Assembly (NCBI GenBank): GCA_030248135.1
Contig: JASANC010004932.1
Location: 62,001 to 126,000, forward strand
Length of the DNA stretch: 64,000 nt
Direction: 5' to 3'
Source of the DNA: Theristus sp. LFF4_11
Lineage: Eukaryota > Nematoda > Chromadorea > Monhysterida > Xyalidae
Shown: piece after piece, positions 10,501 through 22,021 of the stretch
Layout of the letters: each line of letters opens with the position of its first letter
Position numbering within the stretch: position 1 is the stretch's first letter
Notes under the pieces: model-generated
The model's database searches: none
What the model was told of the DNA's origin: nothing
Seen by the model: the letters and a program-made list of their open reading frames with translations, nothing else
Position numbers and translations under genes: made by a program

Positions 10501-11664
10501 TTTAACATTAGTTCACTCACAGCATTCAAAGCCGTCGCCCCAGAACGACTGATTTCTGCAGGTGCATTCTTTGCCGATCTCCTTGACCATGTGCGAGACA
10601 CCTTCCTCCGGAATGCCACGGTCATCCGCTTGCGCGTACTTACTGCACGGTGGAATTTTGCCTTTGGTGCGACAGTAGTTTGTGGTTGTTTCCGACGGCC
10701 TCAGAGGCTCCGCAGCCTTTATGCCGCTACCGCCGAACAAGCCGCCCATGACACCAATACTCTTATATGTGTTTTTCTGCCGACGAATGCATTGACCTGC
10801 ACGTGAACTCAGAGAGTGTTGTGCGATGAAATTATATGAAGGCACGAAACCACGGGAGCGCTGCATTCACCAACCGTCTTTGTAAGTGTAGCCTCGTTCG
10901 GTGCAGTTGCAACTGTGACCGTTGACGTCCGGAGGATCGTCCGCACAGACCGAGTTTTGGGGGCACACGTACTCACAGCGGGCGCACAGTGACACACCTG
11001 CCAGTGCGCGCCGCAAGAAATGAAGGTTTGAAAAGCCACAAGCGTTGACAGCAAAGTTGTCGCCAGTTTTAATAATAATAAAGATAGTTATAATAAGAAA
11101 ACGTGCGTAACGACACGCGCAACAGGAATGCACTGCACCGGAATCGTGTGTGAAGCACTTACGTTCACATTTCTCCCCTTTTCGCTCCCAGCCGTCACGG
11201 CATGCACAATGCGGTTTCCCTTCAGCGTTCAATGTACATTGTTCGTTTTTGTCACACGCCACACTGTTTCTGGCGTTTTCGTCACATGGGCGATCTGCAG
11301 AGATCATACTAAACGTTTCCGATAAACCATTATACGACCACCACTCAGACGAAAATAAAAACGTCGTTTTCAGAATGTGCCGCTTACAACAGCGAAAGCC
11401 GGTGCCGATGGTCCCCTTCGGACAGATGCACTGGTAATCGTTGACGTTTGTCGGGTCGTACAGTTTCGTCGCGCCCTTCGCACAGTTCACGTCGCACAGC
11501 GGTTGGGCATCGCCTGTTTTTTAGGGCGGAAAGAAGTACTGCACCAAACTGAACTTGGCAAGCAACAGAAACAGAAAAGTTGATGTTGCACTGTTTACTA
11601 CAGAACCTCTCGTTGTCGACACAGCAACGATGACGTTGAACGCCAACAAGACAGGCGACCGCAT
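3519..11664 (-). CDS. secreted EGF-like / sushi (CCP) / C-type lectin protein
   Basis: Start ATG at 11664-11662; the first exon (11607-11664) encodes a signal peptide (MRSPVLLAFNVIVAVSTTRG) and joins in frame to 11388-11513. Reading right to left, the protein has EGF-like modules (about six), thirteen CCP modules, one C-type lectin domain and a Thr/Glu-rich stretch. Most module exons begin and end in phase 1, the usual arrangement for shuffled extracellular domains. Such proteins act at the cell surface or in extracellular matrix, in adhesion or carbohydrate binding; the ligand cannot be read from sequence. Two parts do not close: the junction into the exon around 10521-10755, and the last lectin exons. 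No membrane anchor or stop was placed with certainty, so the 3' end beyond 3519 is open. The module order EGF-CCP-CTLD differs from selectins (CTLD-EGF-CCP). Confidence 0.8.
3727..3826. mobile_element. palindromic CATTCATGAA MITE, copy 1
   Basis: A hyphenated palindrome: TACGAAGCAGTATTTAGTG ... ACTACTGTTTCATGAATGCC with AGCTAC/GTAGCT stems in the middle. The same family occurs at 4861-4952 and 17530-17622, with partial copies near 19200-19285, 23410-23470, 29195-29245, 47250-47320 and 47545-47680. Confidence 0.7.
4597..9350 (-). CDS. thirteen sushi/CCP modules of the EGF/CCP/lectin gene
   Basis: Exons: about 9146-9350, 8907-9013 + 8769-8829, 8512-8645 + 8369-8441, 8071-8262, 7676-7861, 7325-7528, 6905-7005 + 6544-6649, 6138-6317, 5842-6021, 5544-5765, 5295-5462, 4972-5154 and 4597-4779. 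Each module shows the CCP pattern: Cys, Pro, NG-[x], TVxC, GY, Cys, W, C. Examples are CPMVEIPNGQVTYTM and TVHCVDGYTLIGD. Three modules are split by an intron at mid-domain; the others are single phase-1 exons. CCP repeats are typical of complement-type, adhesion and synaptic-organiser proteins. All junctions from 9013 to 4597 close in frame; the acceptor of the first CCP exon is approximate. Confidence 0.88.
4861..4952. mobile_element. palindromic CATTCATGAA MITE, copy 2
   Basis: GGTGCATTCATGAAGCAGCA begins the element and its inverted counterpart (TGTTTCATGAATGCCGC) ends it, with TTTAGTGACCGCG/CGTCGTTAAA inside. It lies in the intron between CCP exons 4972-5154 and 4597-4779, a few bases beyond the upstream exon's donor. 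Confidence 0.75.
6385..6525 (-). repeat. tRNA-like SINE, reverse copy
   Basis: The complement matches the copy at 42905-43090 over more than 100 bases: GAACGCC, GGGCGCCCATC, AGTTTTC, CACCCCT and GGGGCTCGA in the same order. The GGGGCTCGATCC segment resembles a pol III B box. It is intronic within a CCP gene. Derivation from a tRNA is inferred. Confidence 0.5.
9479..11513 (-). CDS. EGF-like block of the EGF/CCP/lectin gene
   Basis: Exons 11388-11513, 11163-11294, 10871-10997, about 10521-10755, 9915-10127, 9698-9841 and 9479-9628 each carry six-Cys EGF-like patterns. Examples are CACRDGWERKGEKC and CHCKAGYKGVGSQNC. The exon at 9479-9628 starts DVNECWQGAC and the one at 9698-9841 starts DKHECDLCQ; both fit calcium-binding EGF modules. 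Junctions between 11513 and 10871 and between 10521 and 9479 close in phase. The acceptor of the exon near 10755 does not match the phase left by 10871, so a small exon may be missing there. Confidence 0.75.
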
Positions 11665-11705
11665 TCTTCGATCTATCCAGTGTGCGCCCATAGTTAGCCG
11701 GCTGT

Positions 11706-12092
11706 TTGAAGGACACAACTACAGTAGCGCACTGGTGGTCGGTGGTCGCTTTCGTATTCTTAATAGCTGCAGCCTGCAGTAGCACAAAGCATGGGAAAGA
11801 CTGCGAAGGCATCGACACAAATGAATGGAACGGTAAAATAATAGAATCAAAACAGTTGATGATTTGTGCACAAAACGGCCATGTGAACCAGCAGATACAG
11901 TGTACTGTGAATAAAAACTTGAAAACGGATAACTACAAATGCAAACTGCATTTATTAGTCTTGTTATTTGTGGTGATTTGCGTTTGTGATTGTGGAAGTT
12001 TGCCTACTATGCTACCACGCATGAACTTTCGCATGCGTTTTTTGTGTTGTTTTTGTGCCATTTTTTCCCAGAAAAACTTCTCGTGGAATTAA
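11706..12092 (+). CDS. candidate secreted protein ORF or first exon of the downstream receptor
   Basis: ATG at 11706 opens a strong signal peptide (AHWWSVVAFVFLIAAACSS) followed by KDCEGIDTNEWNG. A good donor (G|GTAAAA) at 11834 would make this a phase-1 first exon, possibly of the TSP1/7TM receptor that starts recognisably at 13071. Read on without splicing, the frame continues to a stop at 12092 with more cysteines (MICAQNGHVNQQIQC) and a hydrophobic stretch, and AATAAA follows at about 12198. I could not connect it in phase to any later exon. Its ATG lies only 41 bases from that of the opposite-strand EGF/CCP gene, so one of the two starts may be wrong. Confidence 0.4.
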   Translation: MKDTTTVAHWWSVVAFVFLIAAACSSTKHGKDCEGIDTNEWNGKIIESKQLMICAQNGHVNQQIQCTVNKNLKTDNYKCKLHLLVLLFVVICVCDCGSLPTMLPRMNFRMRFLCCFCAIFSQKNFSWN

Positions 12093-13070
12093 TCGGAGAA
12101 CCCACACACCACAGGCAGTTGGTTATACCATTCGCTTGTTAGTCACACCCACACTCCAGTTCAATGACTGCTTTAATTTTCTGTTCCAATTGAGCTGAAT
12201 AAATAATAAAACAAAGCTCCATCCTTCCGTTGCTTATGTTCCTTATAACCCCAATTTTTCTCACGAAAAACTTCCCACGGCGTAACCTAGTTACCCGTGT
12301 TCGGTATGGATGGAGATGTGTCTCTGTGTGTCACATGCTGTTCGGAGTTTTGATACAGTTTCTTGCTTTCCGCGAAATAAAATAATTGAATGAATGAAAA
12401 GGGTTATAGGGAAGAGTAAAATCTTTTATTCCACTCAGTTCAATTTCTTGGATAATGAACAATCATGTTTTATTCATACAACCACCATTGTACTGTATGT
12501 CCATGTATTTAGCAACTCATTTTGCTTGGGTGATGCGTGTGGAATTGCTTGTGCAGTGTGTTTGCGCTGCTGTACATTTATGTAGTTGCACTGCAACATT
12601 GTGTGGTGGAGCTTACCATGCACAAAACATAACATACATACAAGTGGAACCACGGACTGAAATTGATTTCGATTTCGTTTATTGCTGATACGGTCGTTGT
12701 GGTGACGTGCCTGGCAACGGCATCGATTTTTGGTGTGCCGCACAAAACAAGCGCTGATGGAACAGAAGTTTAACGTCATTTCGGAGTGTTTTTGGCTGTT
12801 TGGTGTGTGGTTGGTTTGTCCTTGTCACATCGCATTCTTAATTCATTCTGTGCGTCGCGTGACTCGATCATTTTTGGGTATTCTTTCTGTCACTGATAAC
12901 TGTTTGCAAGAAAAGTTACACACATGTATCGTGGATGATGAGTATCGTGCGTTTATTGGTCAGTTTGCGCTGTTGGTTGACCAATTGCTTTGATTTGATG
13001 TGGCAAGAAGCTCACCAACGTACTGAACATGTGTGCAGGTTTTGCTGACTGCACCAGCGGTGGTGTTGGC
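12093..13070. other. region with SINE-like copy, otherwise featureless
   Basis: AATAAATAATAAAA at about 12196-12210 could be a poly(A) signal for the ORF ending at 12092. A SINE-like repeat lies at 12290-12396, ending GCGAAATAAAATAATTGAATG. The rest is AT-rich with no exon that I can support on either strand. Confidence 0.4.
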
Positions 13071-16000
13071 GCAGGTGGCTGTGAATGGTGTCTGGTCACC
13101 GTGGCAGGTCGATCCCGACATTGACTGTTGCATGTACGGCGGCTATGAACGGGTATGCGAACAAAAACATTGCCGTTTGAAAGACATTGCTTCGCGTTTC
13201 AGAAAATTCAGTTTAAAGGAGTTTTTTCTCGTAAACTGAAGACATTTTGTCTGCTGAAAATAGTGGAACACGCTGTTATAATCCAGTAATGCTAAACAGT
13301 TACAATTACGCGCGCGCACACAATCGGCGACACGAACATTTGTTTGTGTTTGTGTATTATCGTTTCAGGAAGTTTGTGGGCGCAAAAGGAAACGCCGCAG
13401 TGTTGAAGCAAAAAAACCAAATCCTCAATGCAACGGCGCCGCAAATTTCAATTGCCGCGCAATTTATGAAACGTTTTCATGACATCATGTGCAAACGCGT
13501 TTAGTCTGTCGAAATAAACCAAAACAAAGGACAATATTACTTCCTCTGTTTACAAAATCGAGTGTACGGTCTTCATGCCAAGCCAACAGCATTTCAGGTA
13601 AAACGTTACTGCAACAATCCGCTGCCGGAAAACGGGGGCAGCCAGTGCACGAACTCGAACGGTACGCTCGCGACGCAGGAGTCCCGGTGGCGCACGTGCA
13701 CATGTGAGCGTCCGCATTGCTCTTGGTTTTTCTTTCACGCTGGAAAAAACCACAATCCGTTTCAAAATCCATTCCAAAATCTATTCCATGCCATGCCTAA
13801 CCCCTTTCATCCATGCCAAAATCCATTCGAATATTTTGGCTTAGCACGGAATAACACAATTTGAAATAAGTTTTGGCGTTCTTTTTTGGCGTGTTTTGTA
13901 ATTGTCTCAAATGTGGCACTTGTTCAGGTGAATGCAACCCCGGCTGCGATTTGGCGACGAAAACGTCGTTCTGTGCCAATGACACTGGTCGGCCGGCGCA
14001 CTGCCTGTGCAACCATGGACTGGAGATACCGGACGGCTGGGATCCGAACACGATTCTCGTCTGCCAGGGTAAGGATCGAAAATGAGACTCATAGAAAAAT
14101 GTTGCTGCCTGATGCATCCGTCCATCGCCGTTTCACACTTTCATTTTTCCTTAACAATAAAAACCCAATCATCTCCTCAGAACCGACGCAAACGACGACG
14201 GCGGCGTCGGCGGAGGCGAAGGAGCCGTGCCCGTGGGAGGACGTCACCGAGGACTGGGACACGATGATGCTCGTGTTGCGCTGGATCGCTGGCCTCTGGA
14301 TTCTGCTCTGGTGTTTCGCCGTGATGGTCATTTTCTACGTGTTTGCGTGAGTTTCGCCATTTTTTGCTGAAGATTCACTTGCTGATAAGTCACGACAGTC
14401 CGAAAAGAGAGGAGGCTCGAAGAGAAGCCCGGGTGGAACCGGAACCCCGAAGTACAAACAAGCAGCTTTGAGCCCTTTCTGGAGCTCTCTTTGATACACC
14501 CTTTGGACTTTTTTGCGTGCAAATTGTTGTCGCGTATTCCAGTGTCTTCTCGCCACAGCGTCTGATTCACATGCAAGAGGAGTTGTGCTTGGTACTCACT
14601 TGGCTGCTGATCATCATTCCGTTTGAAGATTTCATCTACGACGTCGACGTGGGTTGCGTTATTTACGCAGAATCCAAGAGCACAGAAGATAAATAATTAT
14701 TATTTTCGATTCCTTCAGGTGCCTTGCGTGATTGTGGCGACGTTCCACCAGTACTTCTTTCTCTGCGCGATGGTCTTCTTCTTCTTGGAAGCACTACACT
14801 CATATAGGTTATTTTCTCGTTTTTCCTGAAATCTTATTGAGTCAGAATGAGGCACGTGAATTATTGAACTGCATGCCCTGTTCCCAATTCAGCATTGTGA
14901 CGTACGTCGTCTCGAAGGGCGGCTTCTTTCAAACGGCTGTCAATCTGGCCATCGGCTACATGCTGCCGTTGCTCGTCGTCGGCATTTCCACTGCGATCAC
15001 ACACGACACAATCGGCAGGGGTGGCTGTCAGTAAGTGCGCAAATTTCGAACTGGAAAATCATACAACAAAATCACACATGGGCAATCGGCTGTTTTTGAA
15101 CTGCGCTCACTGATTGGTAGAGCCAGCTCGATTCAGCGATAAATCCAGCATAACGCTCAGATTCAGATGCACAAACTGCACATGTTTTATTGACTCATTG
15201 AATTCATTCAATCCATTTTCATGTGACACGTATTTCCAACCGGTAACCAGTTGATGTTGAAGTGAGCAATGACTGCGACTGATCAACTTTACCAACAACA
15301 CACAGCTGTTTCTGCAACGTCGGCACGGGCGAGGCGTGGACGTTCTTGTTGCCGTTGATTCTGCTCGCGTTCGCAGGCGGCATCACCGGCGAGGCTGCAG
15401 CGCAGGAACGATACAAAGAGCTCTCGGACACTGACCCCGATCAATACTTGCACGCGAGGTTGGTCACGCGCTCACTGCAAAAACTTTGTTGCAAACCCAA
15501 GGTGCTACTAACGTTGCCACTACTAAAGTTGCGATGAAATGAATGACACCTGCTACAAACGTTTGTCTCAGTGGGAACTTTAGGAGCAAGTGAAGTGGCG
15601 GCAACAGGTTCTCAGGGAGGTGGTGATGCCCCAAGTCACGGGGTTGCACTGAGAAAGAAACAAGTTCTCAGCACAGTGAAGTCTGTCCAATGCAACCATT
15701 CAACAAACTTAGCATGCTCACGATTTCGTTGAACGACCAGTGGTACAATTTTTTTTAAATTTTTTGAAACACTATTTAGTGACGCACTAGTTGGGTTAAA
15801 ATATACTAGTATACTCTTCTGAATTAGTCTCGGGGAATGTCGTGAAAGCATAGTTTATATGAAAAAATCGTTTTTTTACATAAAACACCAATTTCCTTCA
15901 TGTGATTGTGACATCCGTGGGTGCTTTTGCTCAGGATCAGCCAACGTGGTGTGCTGTTCGTGATGCCAACGGCACTGTTTGGCTACGTGATGGCGCTGCT

Positions 16001-16532
16001 CGGTATCCACCTGTACAACCCGGTGATGTGGGCGTGCTACTGGATCTTCTGCATGATACTCGGCCCGCTTGTTTTCTTCTATCATACCATGTGCGATCGA
16101 ACGGTTGGTTTGAAAAAAATGCGCACAGAAACTCTAATTTTCCTTGTTTCTAACACTTTTTTGTTTCTCAAAATAGGTGGGCACATGGATGAACGCGAAA
16201 CTGCCGTTCCTCAGCTGTTACAAGCCGTGGGAGCCGAAACCAGTGGAGGAAGAACCGGAGGTCTGTGCGCTGGTTTGTATCTGGTGTTAAGTGTGGAATA
16301 AATTGTCAAGTGAGCTTTATTGTTCGTTATTGAATGGACCAAAAAGGAACAAACAAAAAACAACCCAGAGCTAATAATTATCAAAGCAGTTCTGCCGTTT
16401 CAGGAGGCAGCGAAAGAGGAGGAGCCGGAGCAGAAGAATGACGAGGGTGATTTCGACGATTTCTACAAATGGGTCACTGATGGGCGACAGGATGACATGC
16501 AGAAGGAGTCTGAGAATGTGCTGTTCGGGTGA
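13071..16532 (+). CDS. secretin/adhesion-class 7TM receptor with TSP1 module
   Basis: Exons: about 13071-13152, 13369-~13472, 13598-13703, 13928-14068, 14181-14346 (TM1), 14543-14648 (TM2), 14719-14807 (TM3), 14893-15030 (TM4), 15306-15458 (ECL2/TM5), 15935-16103 (TM6-7), 16177-16260 and 16404-16532 (TGA). All junctions from 13598 on close in phase. The ectodomain starts with a TSP1-like module (NGVWSPW ... YCNNPLPENGGSQC), then a short Cys-rich unit (CANDTGRPAHCLCNHG). The TM block follows class B2 order: Cys at the start of TM3 (VPCVIVATFHQYFF), HCFC in ECL2, and YHTMCDRTV after TM7. The tail is acidic (EEEPE ... DFDDFYKW). There is no room for a full GAIN domain between TSP1 and TM1. The donor of the exon at 13369 is unresolved. 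Ligand unknown; G-protein coupling is inferred from the fold. Confidence 0.75.
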
Positions 16533-16912
16533 GCATCGCGCGACAAACGGGGCTCACCGGAAAACAGGCAAACGTGGATGTTGTGTCTCCAACGTTGTCA
16601 ATTTTTCTTTGTGGTTTTCTTCGGGTTCCAATTTGCTGACGATCACGATGTTCAGTTTTGATAACTTTGATGAATCGTTATTCTTTTATCGTGTTGGAAT
16701 GGCTGTGATACACCGCATTTTTTGAACGTGCAACTGATGGATTGGAAAGTCACAAACATCTATCGTACTTCTATGTATGTTGTTAAATCCATACATTTCT
16801 TTGATTTGAAAAATGCTTCATCTATCATATCTTTCTGTGTTCGTGAATCGCATAAAAGCGAATAACAAAAACAATTTTTACAAAATGTTCAACAAACAAT
16901 CAACAAACTCGA

Positions 16913-16918
16913 AATAAA
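16913..16918 (+). terminator. poly(A) signal for the 7TM receptor gene
   Basis: AATAAA lies 381 bases after the receptor stop and 22 bases before the stop codon of the convergent WDR46 gene, so the two transcripts end very close together. Function is inferred from motif and position. Confidence 0.5.
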
Positions 16919-16939
16919 CAACCACAAGTGAACGAGAAT

Positions 16940-19900
16940 TCATGAATCTCTTGGCTTATTGAATCGGTCGAGCACCGATTTTTCCGTCGAATGTTTATCA
17001 GACTTCGTCTTGCCAGCAACAGTGCCTTTCTTTTTCGTGCGTTTTTCCCGTTCCGTTTGCAATTCAGCCGAGAAGCTCTTCAGCTCATTTGTCCTCTCAC
17101 GCCGCGCTCGCTCTTGCACGGATTGCTTTCGTTTTGTCTGTAAAAAGCGACTTGCAAAACGTGTTTTTTAACATAATTTTAAAAGGGCGATAAATTTTCT
17201 GTGCCATAAATCGCTAATAGTTGCAACTTGCAATAAAAACAAATGCCCACAATTGTCCTTCACCAAACCTGAAGTCTTGTTCCTAACCTTGTTCAATGCG
17301 CTGCTCTTGCCTTTCATCTTGTGTCTCGGCGTGAACGACACTTTTTGCGGTTTCAGATACAGCAATTTCGCGCGCTCGTGCAACTTCTCTTCCAGCGTTT
17401 GCTCGTCCACACGCGCAATCGCAGACGTGTCCAACGTGATCATTTGCGGTTGGATCTGGCAAACGTTGACAAAAAATTAATAAAAATCTTAACATACACG
17501 CAGTGAGTTAGCACAAAATTAAAACGCTTAGGGCGCATTCATGTTGCAGTATTTAGTGCCCGCGCAGCCATGTTTAAACATAGCTAAGCGGTCACTAAAT
17601 ACTGCAACATGAACGCGCTCTAAGTGAGATTAATACATCGAAACCAGTGATGAGTTTACGTGAAAATGAATTTGACAAAAGACTAGTTCAAAAGATATGA
17701 AACCCAGTTCATCGGCCCGCTTTGTTTGTCTTCGTGAGTTTCGATCTTTGAACGCTGGCATCTCATTTGTGCCAAAGCAACACAACAGCAAACAACGCAC
17801 CTTGTCGAGCAGCTGTTTCACCTCGCGTTCACGGCGTTGTTTGCGCGACTGCAACGGGTTTGCTTCGAGCGCGTCGAAATTTGGTTCACCAGCACCTGCA
17901 CAGCAGAATTGGAGTTCATAATTTGTTGGTTGGGCCATAGAGAAAAACGGATAGAGAAGGAACGAAAAATCAAAATCTGAAATTAGCAATCACAAACCGG
18001 GCACAATCAAGCTGCCGAAGCCGTTCTGATGTGCCACACCGAGTACATCCTCGTAAGGACAGAACTGAACGTCACGCACAGAAGCGCCCGTGAACTGGTG
18101 CGCCAGGTAGGGCTCACGGATGGCCTCCGTGCAGATGTTTTGGAAAATCTAATTGGATTTTTTGGATTTTTTCAGTTCACAATTAGTTTGCATTTTTTGA
18201 AGATTTCCTTACAAAGCTGAACGATCACTTTGGTTGCTTGTTTGTGTCATTATGGAGTCGTTTCGTTTCCGTATTTTGTTTAGGTGGATGTTTCTCTTGT
18301 TTTTCGTGGTTATCGTGTGAAGCAGTATTGCATTAGACTGCATCCCATCAAAAACGCCTGTAAATCTTCCTGAACTCTCGTTTTTCAGCATGTTCTTTCC
18401 GAACATTCTCACCTGAACGGTGGTGCCGACGGCCGCAGCGAGCATGCCCCGCTGACTGAACGCCACTTCTCCAATGCCCATCGGTAGACGATACTCGTAC
18501 AGTTGGCCGTACTTTCGGAGATCCCAAATGCTGCAACAGTTTGGCAAATGTGAACGCTGATGAACACTGCCAAACGTCATGCACACAGAATTCGCTCAGC
18601 AGAAGCGCACCGCACACGATTGTCAACAGCAGTGGTGGCCATGTAGTGGCCGGTGGAGTCCACTGCACAGCCGCGGATGGGGCAAGGGTGACACAACATT
18701 TGTACCAGCGGCTCATCGACGTTCGGAGACCACAATGACACGGTGCCTGAAGAAAAAAGTGTTTTTTTCTGACAAGCTGAGCAGTGCGACAATGTCTGAA
18801 AAACTGGTGCGAGCATTCTTGTTCCACCAAATGAATGATCGCCACTGAGTGCAACATTCACTTCCATCATTTACACATGTTGTCCGTCTGACGTAGCACA
18901 GCGACAGCCGCACAAACACACTGGCAGAGTGTGTTCGGTTGTGTGTGTGTGCAACAATATAAAACTCCACCTTTACTGCTGCCGCAGTGCACAATCGCAT
19001 TGGCCGGATTCTGGCAGAGCACATTGAGCGAGCCGACACGCGTGCGTATCGATTTCACGATTTCACCGATGGAAACGTCCAACCAATGCAGGTACGATGT
19101 GCCGGACTGAAACGTTGGGTTGGGACAGTGCTGAGGTCGGGCAACCAGATAAAACGCTGGGGTCATGAAGTTGCAACAGAAAGCGCATAGATAACGCTGA
19201 GTGTGTTACTTCATGAATGCAACAAACGTAGCTCTGTTTTGTCACATGAACGCGCCATAAACATAAAGGTTCATGAATGCACTTGAAGATCACTTCCTAT
19301 CTAGAAAGAAGTGAAGAAAAAAGGGAAAGAAGCAGCAAAAAAGGACAACGGAACCGCAGCAACGAGCAGAAAATGGTACGGCAGAAAGGTCAGTCGTCGA
19401 ACGTCGTGCAGTGTTTTCAAGCAGTGCAGCTCGGTGCCCTGATTGTCGTAGATGAACGTCCAGCGTTTCTGCGCCACTGCGAACATCGTCTCAACGTGAA
19501 GCCATCTGAAATCGGCAATAAAACGATCCGGAATTGTGCGATTCATTGTACTGTTGAACTGTAAATAATTGGCGATCAGCTGACTGGCTACGTCTGAACT
19601 GCCTCACTGATTGGATAAACCGGCTCAATGCAGCCAATCAGCATGCCGAATTTCAAGGCCACAATGCACAAAGTGTTTTGTGTTTGACAGAATTGTTTTA
19701 CAGGTTGACTGTATCAGTCAGTTGTGTTGTGCGTTCTTGCTGCAAGTTTCTTCATTGGTACACTTTGTCTCTGACTGAAACCTGAGTTTTGAAACTGAAA
19801 CCTGAAACCTGAAGCAAACAAACCAATCAACACAAGGCAGCCAATCTGCTCGCTAAGTTGACTGGTCCCACGAATTTAAATTCAGTTTCAAAGTGCAGTT

Positions 19901-21097
19901 GAAAAAAAAAGTTCTGCCATGCAGCCTGCGTTGACTCACTGCACGTCTCGTACGCTTTCCATGACGTTCATCTCGCAGTGCAAGCGTTTCGTGAGCCAGT
20001 CCAACGCCGCCACGTGGCCACGGTGGCCACCAAGCAGCAGATGACGACCATTGCGGGTGTAGTCGCAGCGGTATGGGCCGTACTCGCGGAGCGACAGATC
20101 GAAATGCTGAACGAAATTGACTCGAAAAATTTATAAGCTCTACTGCTGTCGGTCTGTTTCAATCAGTTGTCGGAATTTTTCAATAACCCTTCCTCCGTCC
20201 GTTTCCAGAACCGGACTTTTGAAATACTGATTGGAAAATGGTTCATGAACAATAACACATATTTTCTTTTTACTCTTTTATAACCGAACGACTTGAAGTG
20301 CTTTTGTGATTTTAACGAACCTTTGTGGCGCTGGTGATGTCGACCGAGTCCACGATTTCACGCTGCGTCACCGCGCACGTATGCTGTTCCTCTGCATCGG
20401 GCTCTATGAATCTGAAACGTCATCACGTGATCCAAGATGTTTTCTCCACGAGAACCAGCTCCACACACAACGTGTTTCGCGGCATCTTGTTGGTTTCCGT
20501 GCAGTGTGCAGCAGCACAGCATGCAGAGAACACTCCTCATATGTGCGGGTTTTTTTTGGAAACTCTTGCTCTCAGAGCGTCTCGGAAATTCTGATGGAGA
20601 CACCAAAAGCTGTCTCGACCAGAAAAAACACAAAAACATGAAACACAGGCGGAAACCAACGAACCCCGGCTCTTCGTGCAACAGCAGCTCTGCGCGTGCC
20701 GCCGCCTTCACGCTCTGCGCAATCGCTGTACGCCGCTTCGCGAGCTTCTTCTTGTGGTACTGGGTTTTGACGTCTTTCTGGAAAATGATCTCATTCCAAT
20801 TAATTTCTGTATTAACGGATACACTTACTTACTAGACATATTTGTTGTTAACGGTCCCCACTCTGATATATGGATGAACTGAATTCTGTTTTCCGAATGC
20901 CCACCCTCCAGTGTCCACACATTTGAAACGGCAACAAAAACACGTTTTTTTCAAAAAGTGTCACCAACAAACTCAGCATCATGATCGTTCCAGCTGTACT
21001 TTTGCAGCTTCTCTGCGTTGATCGGCGAATCGCGATTGTTCTTAGTTCTGCGCTTCGATGGAAATGAGCGCTCAATGGCAGCCGTTTCCAAATCCAT
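16940..21097 (-). CDS. WDR46: WDR46 / UTP7 (BING4) nucleolar WD-repeat protein
   Basis: Twelve exons join perfectly in phase to 550 codons plus TGA: 20969-21097, 20665-20777, 20321-20411, 19940-20106, 19355-19505, 18971-19106, 18611-18746, 18413-18530, 17998-18148, 17801-17895, 17288-17455 and 16940-17137. Hallmarks of WDR46/UTP7 include [79 protein letters not shown] and the C-terminal BING4CT signature [21 protein letters not shown] basic tail ends in [10 protein letters not shown]. In yeast and animals this protein is part of the small-subunit processome, needed for 18S rRNA maturation in the nucleolus. Length and domain order match the family. Three of the first four donors are GTTCGT or GTTGGT (20969, 20665, 20321). 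Introns carry MITE copies. Confidence 0.95.
17530..17622. mobile_element. palindromic CATTCATGAA MITE, copy 3
   Basis: GCGCATTCATGTTGCAGTATT at the left is mirrored by AATACTGCAACATGAACGCGC at the right, with a central TGTTTAAACA; it is one of the best-preserved copies. It sits in the WDR46 intron between 17456 and 17800. Confidence 0.8.
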
Positions 21098-22021
21098 AAC
21101 GGCACTGTGCTAAAGAAACCGACAATTTGCTGATTACTGTTCAAATTACCCAATTTATGTTTGTAAAACGCTATTGATCGTTTTCGATTGACGACTCATT
21201 CCAAAGCAAAAAACTTTGAGAATATGCCATGATCTTTTATAGTCATTGTAATACTCAACATATTGCAAATTCAAATTGCGTAAAAACTCATCTGTTTCTC
21301 ACAAAAAGTTCCATTTCATAATCGGTAGACAAAAGCAAGCAAACAACTTTTACACCAAAAAATCAAAACTAAAATTTCACTCTTCAAAATTGAAAAGCAC
21401 TGCATGAGTGCTGTCACACATTTCAGATTAACACACGTTTTAAAAAGAAAGATTACATGCAAAAAAGTGTTGTTCATCAAAAAGTTTAAGAAGTAAAATA
21501 TCTGTATAATTTGAAAGAAATTCCACAGAATGTGCAATAATCTATTTCGAACTTCCCGTCCAAAAGAACACTTTTATCACGGATAAACCCGACAGAAAAG
21601 AGACATTTGGTAACAGCAGAAAAAAGAACTCGACACTAAAAGCTGAACATGGCACGGAAATAGATACAACAACGAAAAAACGGTCGCATAACCGGATGCT
21701 GGTGTTTCATGATCAAAAACGGTGTCAAAAAATAGTTGCGATAAGAATGAAGAAAAGACGCGAGTTTTTTTACTTACTTACAGATTATGTACACAGGATT
21801 GACAGGAACAAACAAACGAAAAAATGGTCGTTTTGATTGGCGTTTGCGATGTTCGCCCGTTGCGCAGTCATTTCTCAGCCACAAAAATCAACGCCACTAA
21901 TGATGCTGATTCCCTCAGGGCTGCTTGTCGATGACGCATAGTGCTGAAATTTCATTAAAATGGTATTTCGAGGAAGAGAACACAAAAACATTCAAGCAAA
22001 AATTGAGTGTGATTCTGCTAT
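21098..22021. other. AT-rich spacer upstream of WDR46
   Basis: No exon or conserved motif is visible. It should hold the WDR46 promoter (minus strand), but no TATA box or other element can be named. The right end runs into inverted-repeat elements. Confidence 0.4.
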
